Shown here: in pieces, positions 1 to 10,555 of the stretch | Layout of the letters: every line of letters begins with the position of its first letter | Position numbering within the stretch: the stretch's first letter is position 1 | NCBI RefSeq assembly: GCF_036850765.1 | Contig: NC_089493.1 | Coordinates: 167,946,140-168,010,139 of the forward strand | Direction: 5' to 3' | Source: Saccopteryx bilineata | Lineage: Eukaryota > Chordata > Mammalia > Chiroptera > Emballonuridae | DNA length: 64,000 bases | The notes under the pieces: model-generated | Seen by the model: only the letters and a program-made list of their open reading frames with translations | Database searches by the model: none | What the model was told of the DNA's origin: nothing | Position numbers and translations under genes: made by a program

Positions 1-1088
1 ATATGGCTATTTCATTTTCACTCTTTTTCTTCAGTTTGATTTTTTTCCTGGGGAACTTTAGTCAAGAAACAAATGAAATTATCAAATGTCTGGTCAGCCC
101 AGTGCTGACCCTTTGGGCTCTCACTGCCTTGGGGTACATTTCCAGATTTGAGTGTCTTCTAGATCCGGCCGACATGCTACTACTGTTACAGAAATATCCC
201 TCCTGATAGCCTCAGAAGTTACGTGTATACAGTTTCCTTCTGCAGGGGCCTGGGATGTGAGTTAATCTTTAAGTAAAGGAGAGAAAGACAGTGATTAACA
301 TTCTCCCAACTCACTCAGGGGACAGGTGTTCCAAACCCTTCTTCCTGTTCAAAGTAGCAACTTTCAAGAGGAACTTAAAAAAAATTTTTTTTTATTTTTA
401 AAGCAAGAATATGGAGTTCTTCCAGGATTGCTCAAATTTTCTTTCTCTAACATAAAATAGTTCAAACTGTGTGCCAATCCAAATGCACTTTCTGCCTTCA
501 GCCTCACTGGCAACGGGGACCCTAAGATGCATAACCTCTGGAATATTGTTTTTCAGAACTGGCCAGGAAAAAGCCACGATTTCAGCCGCTTTGGTTTGCC
601 CTGTGGTTTTTAGACAGGAACGGTAAGACTGATTTAGGGAACGTGAGCTTCTGCAAGCTCCTGTCACCTCACTGCTCATGTCATGCAGGCTGCTTTGGCA
701 GGATTACAGATTTGAGGTGGTGGTTGTTGTTTTGGGGATAGTGTGCATTTGGGGGGATCATTTTCTGATGAAAAAACAATTTTTAAGAAGTCTTTTTATT
801 CCAAATAGAAATTGAAGGTTTTGTGAATTTTAACATGTGCTTTTATTAAAAAAATAGAATTACCCAATATACACATTTCTTTTAGGTTATGAATGTTATG
901 ATTTCATTAGCCTAAGCCAATGACATGCCCGTGGAAGAAGGGCATGCCTTGGATGAGAGGGGTTGGAAAGTATGTCTACAGGGTCATGAGGGTGGGCGAG
1001 CATCTCTGTGTAGCCAGCCAAAGCAACAGAATTAACCCTGGCCATTAATGGGTGATAAGCATCACAGTGCAAGCATTTTACATTCATA
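1..1088. other. Unique non-coding stretch
   Basis: I recognise no repeat family and no gene here. Open frames are short (the longest is 93 codons on the minus strand) and resemble no protein I know. Composition is ordinary AT-rich mammalian DNA. Confidence 0.5.
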
Positions 1089-1105
1089 AAGACTACATAC
1101 ATGCA

Positions 1106-1330
1106 GCCTGACCTGTGGTGGCACAGTGGATAAAGCATCAACCTGGAATGCTGAGGTTGTTGGTTCAAAACCCTGGGATTGCCTGGTCAAGGCACATATG
1201 GGAGCTGATGCTTCCTGCTCCTTCCCCCTTCTCTCTCTCTCTCTCTACTCCTTCTTTCCTCTCTAAAATAAATAAAGTCTTTTTTTTAAAAAAAAAAATG
1301 AAGCAACTATGAGTTGATACTTAAAAAAAG
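1106..1330 (+). mobile_element. Type B tRNA-derived SINE
   Basis: The head reads GCCTGACCTGTGGTGGCACA, followed by GTGGATAAAGC and a degenerate B box GGTTCAAAACCC. A CT-rich stretch and an A-rich tail follow. It is flanked by a perfect 17-bp target-site duplication, AAGACTACATACATGCA, at 1089-1105 and 1331-1347, which fixes both ends and shows L1-type target-primed insertion. The short body and perfect TSD suggest a fairly recent copy. Confidence 0.93.
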
Positions 1331-1347
1331 AAGACTACATACATGCA

Positions 1348-3280
1348 AATGCATAGGCAATAATACACGGGACCCTTTTCAAACTATATAGTGTCTATAG
1401 ATTTGACTGACTCCATAGACATGTGTTATAGTCTAATCACATTACAGGTGAAGGAAAAGGAAAGGGGAATTTGTCCCTTTTACTCTTTTTCATTTGCTGA
1501 TATACAAACAGTCTAAAAGAAGTATTAACCAAAAAGACAAAAAGGAAAACTTGGTAAAATACTAATTTTTTTTCAAGACATGTATTTTTAAAGTAAAAAC
1601 TGAATTTTGGGGAGGGGGATGGGCAAACGATGAAAATGCAAATAACAAGAATCATAGAAAGTAAAAACAGAAGCCAACTACCCTTCCCAGTAACAACTGT
1701 TTATATGAGTTGTTAAAATCAATTTAGAAGTTAGTTTGTGCTCCCGTGGCCCAAATAAAGACTAGAGATAAACAACGCTAACTCATTCTGTTGAAAAATA
1801 AAAAAATTTATTCTGAAACTTCTTTCTTTCATGTACTGTATTTATCCAGACAGTCTGTAAACCGGAATTGGGGCTGGAGGGAGATAGGGCTGAGCTTTTG
1901 GGACCCCCGCTTTATGAGAGTAATTCCTCTTTTATTCATTTTATATATTTCATATTCGGCCCAAGACTATGTGCATGTTTCGGGTGCAGGAAGGTAGATG
2001 GCAAAGGCTCTGTTGCTGCTAAAAACTGCTCGAAAAAAATTTATCTAAAGTATAGCTCATTTTTCTGCAGTTTCTTTAAATGTACTAGTTCCATGCTATA
2101 TTGATTGCAGTGTTTTATTTGGGCCTTTTGTGGGCCAAGTCCCAGAATGGCTAAGAATGGATTTCTCAGAATCGTTTCAGATTTTGAACCTTTCCTGGGT
2201 GGGAGGTGATTGGGTAATACTTTTCCGCATTGACTACCAAGTGGAAAAACAAGCTCCAAATGCCCTTACGTCTCTGTATTACAGATCACCCAGAGCTATG
2301 ATGATAGTTTTCTGTAGGAAAAACCATGGTGGCCATCCACATGAAATGGTAGCTTTGAGCTGGGGACAAATGCTGCTAGACCGCATCGTGGTCCAACAAG
2401 TTACTTCTGTGGAGGAAAGTTCCATCTTCTTTCCTGTTGCTGATTGTTCCCCTGTTCTCATTTTGATAAAATATTCTTTCCTTGGGTTTTAACCAGTGAC
2501 ATGGAATAGAATTAGATCCACATGTGCTGATTTTTCCATTCTATTTATTTCCAGTTGTTTTTCCTTTTGAGTCTGAAGCGAAGGGAACTGGATGTCAATC
2601 CGGACTGCATGCATCAATCTGTTAGAGAATCTTTTATATAACAAATACTCTGTCCTTTGTAACTTTGAGTACTGAAGTTACACTAAAATATCCATTATAA
2701 TCCTCATTTTCCTTTGCTTCTAACTTTCCAATAAGGGATCCTTTTGGGTTGAAATTTTCCATTCTTAGCTTCGGCTCAAAGGTGAATTTATTTTGGAAAG
2801 TTCACACTAATTTGATCCAGGGACTTGGAAGGGATGTGAGAGTAAAAATATACCTTCTTTTACTCTACAAATAAATGTAAGACTTCGGTCATAGATAACT
2901 ACAGAGCAGCCAAGCAACGGAACAATAAACAGGTCTCAGAAATCTCTGTTAAAGTAAAGCAGGTTGAAGTGATTAACCACAAATTTCCTGCATGCACTGA
3001 ACAGCTCCGAGTTCCTTGAGGCTCTCTTGTCCCTTCTGAAGGACAATGGCCACAATGGGAAATTTCAGGGCCAGGACAGACCAGATGAAAAACTTAGTTT
3101 GGATGAGGGCAGGCTACTTTACGGTCTACAGAGGTTTAACACACGCTGATTATTGTTGAAGGCTCTTCTTTGGAAAGAGGAGCTAATTGAAGTGTCATAG
3201 AAACGAAATCATCCAGGCCTATCGTGTGTCTGTGAGTATAGGTCCAGAACCCCAAGATTTTGCAATGTAATGGTTCAGAA
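1348..3280. other. Unique stretch, possible conserved non-coding DNA
   Basis: No repeat recognised. A 120-codon plus-strand frame at 2130-2492 has no recognisable domain and is probably chance. The part around 2900-3060 has a mixed, non-repetitive composition with a SOX-like GAACAATAAAC and a RUNX-like TTAACCACAAA, so it could be regulatory. That is inference only. Confidence 0.4.
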
Positions 3281-3552
3281 CAGTGATTTCCAACCTTTTT
3301 CATCTCATGGCACACATAAACTAATTACTAAAATTCTGTGGCACACCAACAAATATATTTTTTTGCCAATCTGAAAAAAAAAAAGGTATAATTTTGATTC
3401 ATTCACACCAGTTGGCTATAGTTGTGTTGGCTGTTGTCAATTTTTAATTTGATGAACTAAGGGAAATGAGGTCAGTGCCCCTGACCAGATAGATAGATAG
3501 TCAGGTATTGCAGATCGTGAAAATTCTGCAGCATACCAGTTGAAAATTACTG
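3281..3552. mobile_element. Non-autonomous hAT-type DNA transposon
   Basis: The left end starts CAGTGATTTCCAACC. The reverse complement of the right end reads CAGTAATTTTCAACTGG, so the two form imperfect terminal inverted repeats of the hAT type. The flanking 8-bp candidates GTTCAGAA and ATCTGGAA match at only 4 of 8 sites, three of the differences being transitions, as expected for an old copy. There is no transposase frame in 272 bp. It directly abuts a second hAT remnant starting at 3561. Confidence 0.75.
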
Positions 3553-3560
3553 ATCTGGAA

Positions 3561-4207
3561 TAAGGTTTCTCGACTTTAGCATCATTGACTTCTTGGGTGA
3601 AGAATTCGTTGTTGGGGGCAGGGCTGTCCTGTGTGGGGTAGGATAAGTAGCAGTGTCTCTGGCTTCTACCCACCAGATGCCAGTAGCGCCTGCCCCTCCT
3701 ACCACCCACCCGAATCATAATCATCAAAAATGTCTCCAGGTCCTGGCCGGTTGGCTCAGCGGTGGAGCGTCGGCCTAGCGTGCGGAGGACCCGGGTTCGA
3801 TTCCCGGCCAGGGCACATAGGAGAAGCGCCCATTTGCTTCTCCACCCCTCCGCCACGCCTTCCTCTCTGTCTCTCTCTTCCCCTCCCGCAGCCGAGGCTC
3901 CATTGGAGCAAAGGATGGCCCGGGCGCTGGGGATGGCTCTGTGGCCTCTGCCCCAGGCGCTAGAGTGGCTCTGGTCGCAACATGGCGACGCCCAGGATGG
4001 GCAGAGCATCGCCCCCTGGTTGGCAGAGCGTCGCCCCCTGGTGGGCGTGCCGGGTGGATCCCCGTCGGGCGCATTGCGGGAGTCTGTCTGACTGTCTCTC
4101 CCTGTTTCCAGCTTCAGAAAAATGAAAAAAAAAAAAAAAAAAATGTCTCCAAACATGGTCAAATGACTTTGGGAGTAGGAAACAGCCCCCAGTTTTGAGA
4201 ACAACTG
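3561..4207 (+). mobile_element. MER5A (hAT-Charlie) split by a SINE
   Basis: The segments 3561-3738 and 4139-4207 together match my memory of MER5A: a left end like TTCTCGACTTTAGCATCATT, the phrase CTACCCACCAGATGCCAGTAG, AAAAATGTCTCCA in the middle, and a right end CAGTTTTGAGAACAACTG. A type A SINE sits in AAAAATGTCTCCA and duplicates it. MER5A is an ancient eutherian element. Confidence 0.88.
3739..4138 (+). mobile_element. Full-length type A SINE inside MER5A
   Basis: The tRNA-like head carries an A box TGGCTCAGCGG and a B box GGGTTCGATTCC; CCTGGCC at the start pairs with GGCCAGG at ~3806-3812 as a tRNA acceptor stem would. The GC-rich body holds the repeated phrase AGAGCGTCGCCCCCTGGT and ends CTTCAGAAAAATGAAA. 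The perfect 13-bp TSD AAAAATGTCTCCA lies at 3726-3738 and 4139-4151. The intact promoter boxes make this a plausible former source copy. Reading its complement with MER5A gives a spurious 269-codon frame. Confidence 0.95.
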
Positions 4208-4752
4208 GTAAAAACTTTTGACTTTAGACCTCTCTGAGCAAGGCATTGACCCAAAAAGGGAATCAGTGCAGTGTACAACCCAGCATTTCTAGTGAAGGCT
4301 TCCTCATAAGGAGCTCCCCTCTCCCAAACTATCCTCCCTGATTTTTATCTCCTCTCCCTTCTGCTGCTTTGGGGGACTAGATTTTATCAATTATACTTAA
4401 TTTTTTTTTATTTATTTTTTTACATCTTGAGTAGTTGCTTGTCCCATGAAGCTTTCCTCTCAACCCTGGAACACGTTTAAGTGTCTCCATCTTACAAAAC
4501 AAACGAGCTGCTCTCATTATTTTAGTACTTAATGTAAAGAACGTCCACTCACTCCTCTCCTCTTTTTCCAGGTAAGGACTAAAGGCACAGTGAGGTGAAT
4601 CAACTGGTCCAAAATCACACAGAAGTAGCACAAAGTGAATTCAAAGCCGGACTCCTGAGCGCCCCCTCTTAACGGCCGTCCATACTCTACCCATACCACT
4701 CTGTAAGGTCTCCTCACCATCATTATAAGGCAGAGTTTTAAAATATGCCTTT
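4208..4752. other. Unique stretch between two SINEs
   Basis: No family recognised. The phrase AAGGACTAAAGGCACAGTGA with following text near 4575-4640 faintly resembles a decayed MIR tail, but too weakly to call. Confidence 0.35.
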
Positions 4753-4768
4753 AAGAATGCTGCAAATA

Positions 4769-5144
4769 GGCCCTGGCCGGTTGGCTCAGCGGTAGAGCAT
4801 CGGCCTGGCCTGCGGGGGACCCAGGTTCGATTTCCAGCCAGGGCACATAGGAGAAGCGCCCATTTGCTTCTCCACCCCCCACCCCTTCCTCTCTGTTTCT
4901 TCCCCTCCCGCAGCCAAGGCTCCACTGGAGCAAAGATGGCCCGGGCACTGGGGATGGCTTCTTGGCCTCTGCCCCAGGCGCTAGAGTGGCTCTGGTCGCG
5001 GCAGAGCATCGCCCCCTGGTGGGCAGAGCGTTGCCCCTGGTGGGCGTGCCAGGTGGATCCTGGTCGGGCGGATCCTGGTCGGGCGCATGCGGGAGTCTGT
5101 CTGACTGTCTTTCCTCATTTTCAGCTTCAGAGAAAAAAAAAAAA
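4769..5144 (+). mobile_element. Type A SINE
   Basis: Same family as the copy at 3739, with head CCCTGGCCGGTTGGCTCAGC and B box AGGTTCGATTTCC (one mismatch). The body lacks one of the AGAGCATCGCC modules and repeats GGCGGATCCTGGTCGG. A perfect 16-bp TSD, AAGAATGCTGCAAATA, lies at 4753-4768 and 5145-5160. The body shows module gain and loss within the family. Confidence 0.95.
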
Positions 5145-5309
5145 AAGAATGCTGCAAATACTTAAATATGGCAAAGGCCCCAGCAGCAATGCAGTGATAA
5201 CACAATATAATCTCTGCCTGCGGAGTGGCCAATGGCCAGAAGACATAAACAGATGCAAACATCAGAGAACAGTGCAAAATGTGAAATATTACCATAATGA
5301 AGGCACAAA

Positions 5310-5700
5310 CCAGGGGCGACTAGAGTAAAGAGGCTGTTGAGATCGTTTAACCTGGAGTAAGAGGAAACCAAGCATTCAGAGTCCCGGAGATATGTGTATA
5401 AGTGCATGGGAGGGCAGATATTTGAGGTGGAGAGATCAGCATGTGTAAAGGTCCTGTGGTTAAGGATAACACAGGAAGGACTAGGCACTAGAAGCCAGGC
5501 GGGTTGTAAGGCAGAGAGCGGGGGAGCAGGGGCCAGAGCCTGCAGAGCCTTGCGAGTCTTGGTAAGGATTTTAGTCTTTATCGGAAGAGCAATGGATCAT
5601 AATGAAGGGATTTCGGGGAGATGGGTGACATCATCTGATGTGAGTTTTCCAAAGATCCCTCTGGCTACAGTGTGAAGAGCGGATTAAAAGGAGCCAGAAT
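5310..5700 (-). mobile_element. L2 LINE fragment, antisense
   Basis: Read on the minus strand, the segment matches the 3' part of L2 ORF2: the reverse of CATGTGTAAAGGTCCTGTGG, CAGAGCCTTGCGAGTCTTGG, GTGACATCATCTGATGTGAG and GATCCCTCTGGCTACAGTGT corresponds to the conserved L2 region following the reverse transcriptase. It carries many substitutions, is not translatable, and is an ancient mammalian relic. Confidence 0.75.
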
Positions 5701-5823
5701 AGATTTGGAGTCACTAGTAGTTCAGATGAGAGACTATGTAGCACAGAGAGGCCCACAAGCATATTTGGTTTTGTATTCTTTCATTGAAACTTTTTTGCGA
5801 TTTTGCAAGTCAAAAATAAACCA

Positions 5824-5827
<4 letters not shown>

Positions 5828-5866
<39 letters not shown>
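5828..5866. repeat. (AC)n microsatellite, ~19 units
   Basis: Uninterrupted alternating A and C. Tracts this long are normally length-polymorphic. Confidence 0.97.
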
Positions 5867-5867
<1 letters not shown>

Positions 5868-5879
5868 GTGAATCTAATA

Positions 5880-6162
5880 GAGTTCCATTTTCTGCTAGGT
5901 GGTTCCATGTCGCTCTCCTAGGGGTTGGTTGCTGGCAACCCTTGTGCCTCTGTCTTCACATAGCTTTCTTCTCTGTGTGTGTTTGTTTCTGTGTCTCTCA
6001 TAAAGACATCAGCCATTGGATTTAGGGCCCACCCTAATCTAGTATGACCTCATCTGTATTTCACTAATTACATTTGCAAAGACTATTTGCTAATAAAATC
6101 ACATTCTGAGGTTCCCTGTAGACATGAAGTTTAGGGGACACTCTTCAGCCTAGGACACAGAC
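5880..6162 (-). mobile_element. MLT1-like MaLR LTR fragment
   Basis: Antisense MLT1 signatures: CTCTGTCTTCACATAGCTTT, ATTTAGGGCCCACCCTAAT, TATGACCTCATCTGTA and TCACATTCTGAGGTTCC, in the order expected for the complement of an MLT1 LTR. The ends are decayed and no TSD is visible. This is a solo non-coding fragment. Confidence 0.7.
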
Positions 6163-8405
6163 CATCCTGACAGTGTATTGAGACACTACTTCTTTTCCAT
6201 CAGACAAGATCTGCAAAGAGCTGTTCCGGAAAAGCGTTCTGAAGTGAAAACCACTGGCTGGCGCTGAGAGCAGCCTCTCGCTTTCAACAGGCAGGGACTC
6301 TGCTTGTCACTAGCCTGCTCTGGTCATTTTGTATTATCAGGCTGCTCCCATGGATGTTTGAATTAGCCACCCCAGATTTACAGTGAAAGTGAACAATATT
6401 CTGATGCAGGAAGAACTGGAGGCTGCAGGGGGGCGTTTAATGGGGGACCCAATTTAGTAAACATTGCTGAACGGATGAATGACTCTATTAGAAGAATGCA
6501 GCAGAGTTGTTCTGGCAACTGCAATTCTGGAAGACCACAGATGATGTCTATTATATCCCCATGCATCAGCCATTACCTTGGAAACAGGCCATCTTGACAG
6601 CGTGTCAAGGAAGTTGTTACAGGGAATTATTTCAGCCAGAAGAGCTATCTGCAAAGCAATCTGTTCCAGCCTACTGTGTCGTGGAGTGGTCCCCATGTCC
6701 CCGGTTTTGTTCTGGAAATGCAGCAGCAACCATCATGAAGCCTACACCTGTCATGAGCTAATGTGCAGTTCCTGCCAAGGTTTGCACTTGGGTTCCATTA
6801 ACAGGGTAGGAGAGACCTTCCAGGGAAGTGTGTTAATGTTTAACCCTTTACCCACAAATTCTCTCTCTCTCTCTCCTGGAGAAACTGGCCACTGGCCAAA
6901 CTACCACCAGGTCGTTTAGGATTTGGCTTTTCCCTTTTAACATTTTTTTTTAGGTTTTGGGGACAGACTGGAGAAAGGAAAGTGAATAGAGACTGACCTT
7001 CAAGTGCAATGTCCATAGGCCTTTTTAAAAAATCAAGGAAGAATGAAGCTAAGCCTTGGCCTGGAGAGTGTCCTTGGCAGAAGTGATATAAAGCTGAAAT
7101 GAGAACCAAATCTCATTAGTGTCAAACATCTACTTCTGTCCAGCTGCAGCCAGAGCAGGACCTGGGGTTGTCTGGGTAGGAGGTCAGAAAATCCCACACT
7201 TCAAAATTATAGCCCGCTGTTTCTGTGTATAGCTGGGGGGGTGAGCAGCGGTTTTCAGATGGTGTGTGTTTCTTTTCCTGCCATGAGACTAGGCAGGGGT
7301 GGGTAGTGAGGAATACTCCTCCCCATTCATAACCTTTGTAGATGTTGGAATCTTCCCCATCTGATCAGGGTTGGTGTAAATGTAGTTAAGTGGACAGAGG
7401 CTAATGGTTATATTAATACTTGAGGAAGAGCCAAGTGCCTGGAAGAATGACCCTCAGAGGGCTGAGGCTCAGGTAAAAGTTTGGAAACCAGAACTTATGT
7501 ATCTGGGGGGCCCCAGGGGAAAAGAACTTGGTATTAGGAGATGAATTATGGGGAGTCTTAGGGAATGAAGAAACTCTAGAGTAGGAGGCTCTGTGCTGAG
7601 GCGAGAGACTAGTTTATAGAACACAGCTTTGCACGTGGTAGGTCCTCAAGAAATAATGATTGAATAAGTGAATGGAGACATATTATTATGAGTTACTTTA
7701 TCTTGTTTATTTTATGCATGTTCAAAGGGAGTGGTCCCATTGCTAGCAAAGACCCATCTGATTTATTGACACATCTTAAAATTCTTTATAATTATATATG
7801 TGATACATAAATACATTGTTCTTATAAACAATGTCAGAAAATTTCAGATAAGACTGAAGTCTCCTTTAACCACTAGTCCAAATCCCAGGGCCCTTCTTCC
7901 ATATTCTCCAGAGAACCTGAGCTTTCTGATTTGGTGTGTAGCCTTGCAGACCTCGATGTGCCTGCACAAGTGTGTATATGTGTATGACTATATAAACTGG
8001 TGTTCTCTTATCAACCTAAGGCATTTTGACTTTCTATACTGTCCACCCAATTGCCTTAATCATTTTGGTGCCTTAAGGCTGCCCAGCAGTAGGTCTGCAA
8101 ATTACTTATGGTCCAAGTTAATCCCACCACTAACATCCTCGTAATAGTCAAATCATTCTGAAATAATATTCAGATACTATTTATATAGATAGCAAATGAA
8201 TGTATTGCCATTTCTTACCAGATCTCTGTGTGCTAGACATCATACTCCTGATCCAGAAGCTTAGCACTGAAGAGGCAGTTTTGACAATGGGAATATTTTC
8301 CTTCCACTGGTCTCACGAAAGACTGGGCTAAATGTAGATTTTTTTAAATTATTTTTTTTACTATTAATGAAAACTTCTATGATCACATCTAACAATACTA
8401 TTTAT
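6163..8405. other. Mostly unique stretch with an L2-like tail
   Basis: No gene recognised. Around 7615-7675, a phrase ending GGTAGGTCCTCAAGAAATAA and TGATTGAATAAGTGAATGG looks like an L2 3' tail. The part at 6480-6800 is non-repetitive, moderately GC and has short overlapping frames up to 113 codons without a recognisable domain. An intronless 114-codon frame at 7800-8144 is also unrecognised. Confidence 0.45.
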
Positions 8406-8414
8406 AGATTCATT

Positions 8415-8600
8415 AAATATTTTTTAAATTGATTGATTTTAGAAAGAAGAGAGAAAGGAAAGGTGGGTGGGGGGAGCAGGAAGCATCAACTTGTAGTTGC
8501 TTCACATATGAGCTCTGACTGGGCAAGCCCAGGGTTTCAAACTGGCGACCTCAGCATTCCAGCTTGATGCTCTATCCACTGCGCCTCCACAGATCAGGTG
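8415..8600 (-). mobile_element. Type B SINE
   Basis: The complement of a type B SINE, with T/A tail at 8421-8430, purine tract, GAAGCATCAACTTGTAG, the reversed B box GTTTCAAACTGG, and the head complement ending AGATCAGG. TSD AGATTCATT (8406-8414) and AGATTCCTT (8601-8609) agree at 8 of 9 sites. First of four consecutive minus-strand SINEs. Confidence 0.88.
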
Positions 8601-8614
8601 AGATTCCTTTTATT

Positions 8615-8970
8615 TTATTATTTTTTAAATTTTATTTATTTTTATTTTTTTAGTGAGAGGGAGATGGACAGACAGGGACAGACAGACAGGAAGGGAGAGA
8701 GATAAGAAGCATCAACTAATAGTTGTGGCATTTTGTTGTTCATTGATTGCTTTCTCATATGTGCCTTGACCAGGGGGCTCCAGCCAAGCCAGTGACCTTT
8801 TGCTCAGGCCAGCAAACTTAAGCTCAAGCCAGCGACCAGGGGGTCATGTCTATGATCCCACGCTCAAGCCCGATGAGCCCATGCTCAAGCCGACGACCTC
8901 AGGGTTTTGAACCTGTGTCCTCAGTGTCCCAGGCCAATGCTGTATCCACTGTGCCACTGCATGGTCAGGC
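8615..8970 (-). mobile_element. Type C SINE with internal tandem motif
   Basis: The complement contains TTCATTGATTGCTTTCTCATA and ends GCATGGTCAGGC, as in other type C copies. Between ~8785 and 8910 the body holds several diverged copies of a ~20-nt unit around CTCAAGCCAGCGACC. The internal repeat raises the length to ~355 bp. TSD not clear. Confidence 0.85.
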
Positions 8971-8985
8971 CCAGCTAGATTCTCT

Positions 8986-9382
8986 CTCTCTTTTTTTTTT
9001 CTTCTATTTCTGAAGCTGGAAACGGGGAGAGACAGTCAGACAGACTCCCGCATGCGCCTGACCGGGATCCACCCGGCACACCCACCAGGGGCGACGCTCC
9101 GCCCACCAGGGGGCGATGCTCTGCCCCTCCGGGGCATCACTCTGCCGCGACCAGAGCCACTCCAGCGCCTGGGGCAGAGGCCAAGGAGCCATCCCCAGCG
9201 CCCGGGGCCATCTTTGCTCCAATGGAGCCCCGACAGCGGGAGGGGAAGAGAGAGACAGAGAGGAAGGAAGAGGGGGGTGGAGAAGCAAATGGGCGCTTCT
9301 CCTATGTGCCCTGGCCGGGAATCGAACCCGGGTCCCCCGCATGCCAGGCCGACGCTCTACCGCTGAGCCAACCGGCCAGGGC
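8986..9382 (-). mobile_element. Full-length type A SINE
   Basis: Complement of the type A consensus: the tail T-run is followed by TTTCTGAAGCTGGAAACGGG, then the GC-rich body, and GGGAATCGAACCCGGG is an essentially canonical B box. It ends CCAACCGGCCAGGGCC. TSD CTAGATTCTCT lies at 8975-8985 and 9383-9393. It lies opposite to the two plus-strand copies at 3.7-5.1 kb. Confidence 0.95.
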
Positions 9383-9399
9383 CTAGATTCTCTTTTTTA

Positions 9400-9637
9400 A
9401 AAAAACTTTTTTCTATTGATTTGAGAGAGAGAGAGAGAGAGAGAAAAGAAGGAGGAGGAGGAGGAGGAGGAGGAGGAGGAGGAGGGAGAGATGCATCAGC
9501 TAGTTGTTTCATTTAGTTGTTCCATATAGTTGTATAATAACTGATTGTTTCTCCTATGTACCCTGTCCAGGGGTTGAATCTGTGACCTCTGGTGGTCTGG
9601 GTCGACACTGCATCCACTGAGCCACCCAGCCAGGGCC
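9400..9637 (-). mobile_element. tRNA-derived SINE with (GGA)n expansion
   Basis: Starts with a T/A tail, then an (AG)n and a (GGA)~12 tract at 9451-9486, then GATGCATCAGCTAGTTG, a weak B box complement GGGGTTGAATCTG and the end CCACCCAGCCAGGGCC. Subfamily uncertain (D-like). The microsatellite arose inside the SINE purine tract. Confidence 0.8.
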
Positions 9638-10104
9638 ATGTACAGATTCTTAAAAGTCCTCAGAGATGACACCAAAGGACATGTTATCATGAGATTTCCA
9701 TCTTCTTTAGTCGTCTTTGACAGATTTCTCTTAGACAACTCAGTTTACTGAAACAAAACTTTGAATGCCAGGGGCATTCTTTAATATGTCTCTCATATTT
9801 CAATTTGCCTTTCACATTCCTGTCAGTCCCAGAAACCTTCAAAGAGAAGGCTTCCCAGCATTATGTCACTAAAGAAAACAATGTTGGGTTGTTTTTTTTA
9901 ATTCAATGAATCTATGTACTCAAATTTCTTGCCTTATATCCTGAAATCCCTAAAATTATAATAACATTTTCTGTACCACTGAATCTGGTTTAGCTTACTG
10001 CATATGAAGGCCAAGTTTTTGAACCTTTCAATATGTTTTTCTCCGTCGTATTTCAGTGCAATTTATATGTGGTAAATGGAGCTAACACCTCCTTTCTCTC
10101 TATT
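9638..10104. other. Unique stretch
   Basis: No repeat family or gene recognised; AT-rich. Confidence 0.45.
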
Positions 10105-10330
10105 CTAGTTAAGGACACAGGCTCTGGAATTCAAGGTATGACTTTGAATCCTGACTTTATCACTTACTAGCTGTGACCTGAGTTATCATTTAAAATTTTT
10201 GAGCAGCACTAGGTTTATTACCTATAAAGTCTGATAGTGATGGTATCCATTGTAAGTGTATCATGAGGATTAATGAAGCAATGTTTGTAGAATAATGCCA
10301 AGTACATAGTAAGAGCTCAAAGATGAGGAT
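10105..10330 (+). mobile_element. MIR SINE
   Basis: MIR layout in order: AGGCTCTGGAATTCAAGG, a core like TATCACTTACTAGCTGTGAC, then TATCATGAGGATTAATGAAG and the end TACATAGTAAGAGCTCAAAG. Highly diverged, as is usual for this ancient family. A short GATGATGAAGATGA run follows. Confidence 0.8.
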
Positions 10331-10429
10331 GAGGATGATGAAGATGACATTACTTTGAAGAAATCACCAGACAGGAAACTGACAGAGGAGGTTGGGGCCT
10401 GGGAGCTGGGACCCATATAGGTGGGAAGC

Positions 10430-10555
10430 ACCTTTCCCCTTCCTCTTTCCCTCCCTCTTTCCTTTCCCCTTCCCCTTCCCCTCCACCCCCCCTTCCTCTT
10501 CCTCTTCTCTTTACCCTCCCCTCCCCTCCCCTTCCTTTCCCTTCCCTTTGCTCTC
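10430..10555. repeat. Polypyrimidine tract
   Basis: About 120 nearly uninterrupted C/T bases on the plus strand, built of CCCTTCC/CCTCTT units; the complement is G/A. Mirror-symmetric parts could form triplex (H-DNA). It yields artefactual basic frames on the minus strand. Confidence 0.9.

Noticed and set aside
3743..3815. tRNA gene candidate (A and B boxes, acceptor-like stem)
   Set aside because: It is the head of a SINE with a 400-bp body, tail and TSD; the anticodon arm is not sound. All other tRNA-like heads in the window are likewise SINEs.
3437..4246. 269-codon minus-strand open frame, the longest in the window
   Set aside because: It runs through a type A SINE and the surrounding MER5A and hAT remnants. 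The GC-rich SINE lacks stops by composition, not by coding. The same artefact appears at every type A copy.
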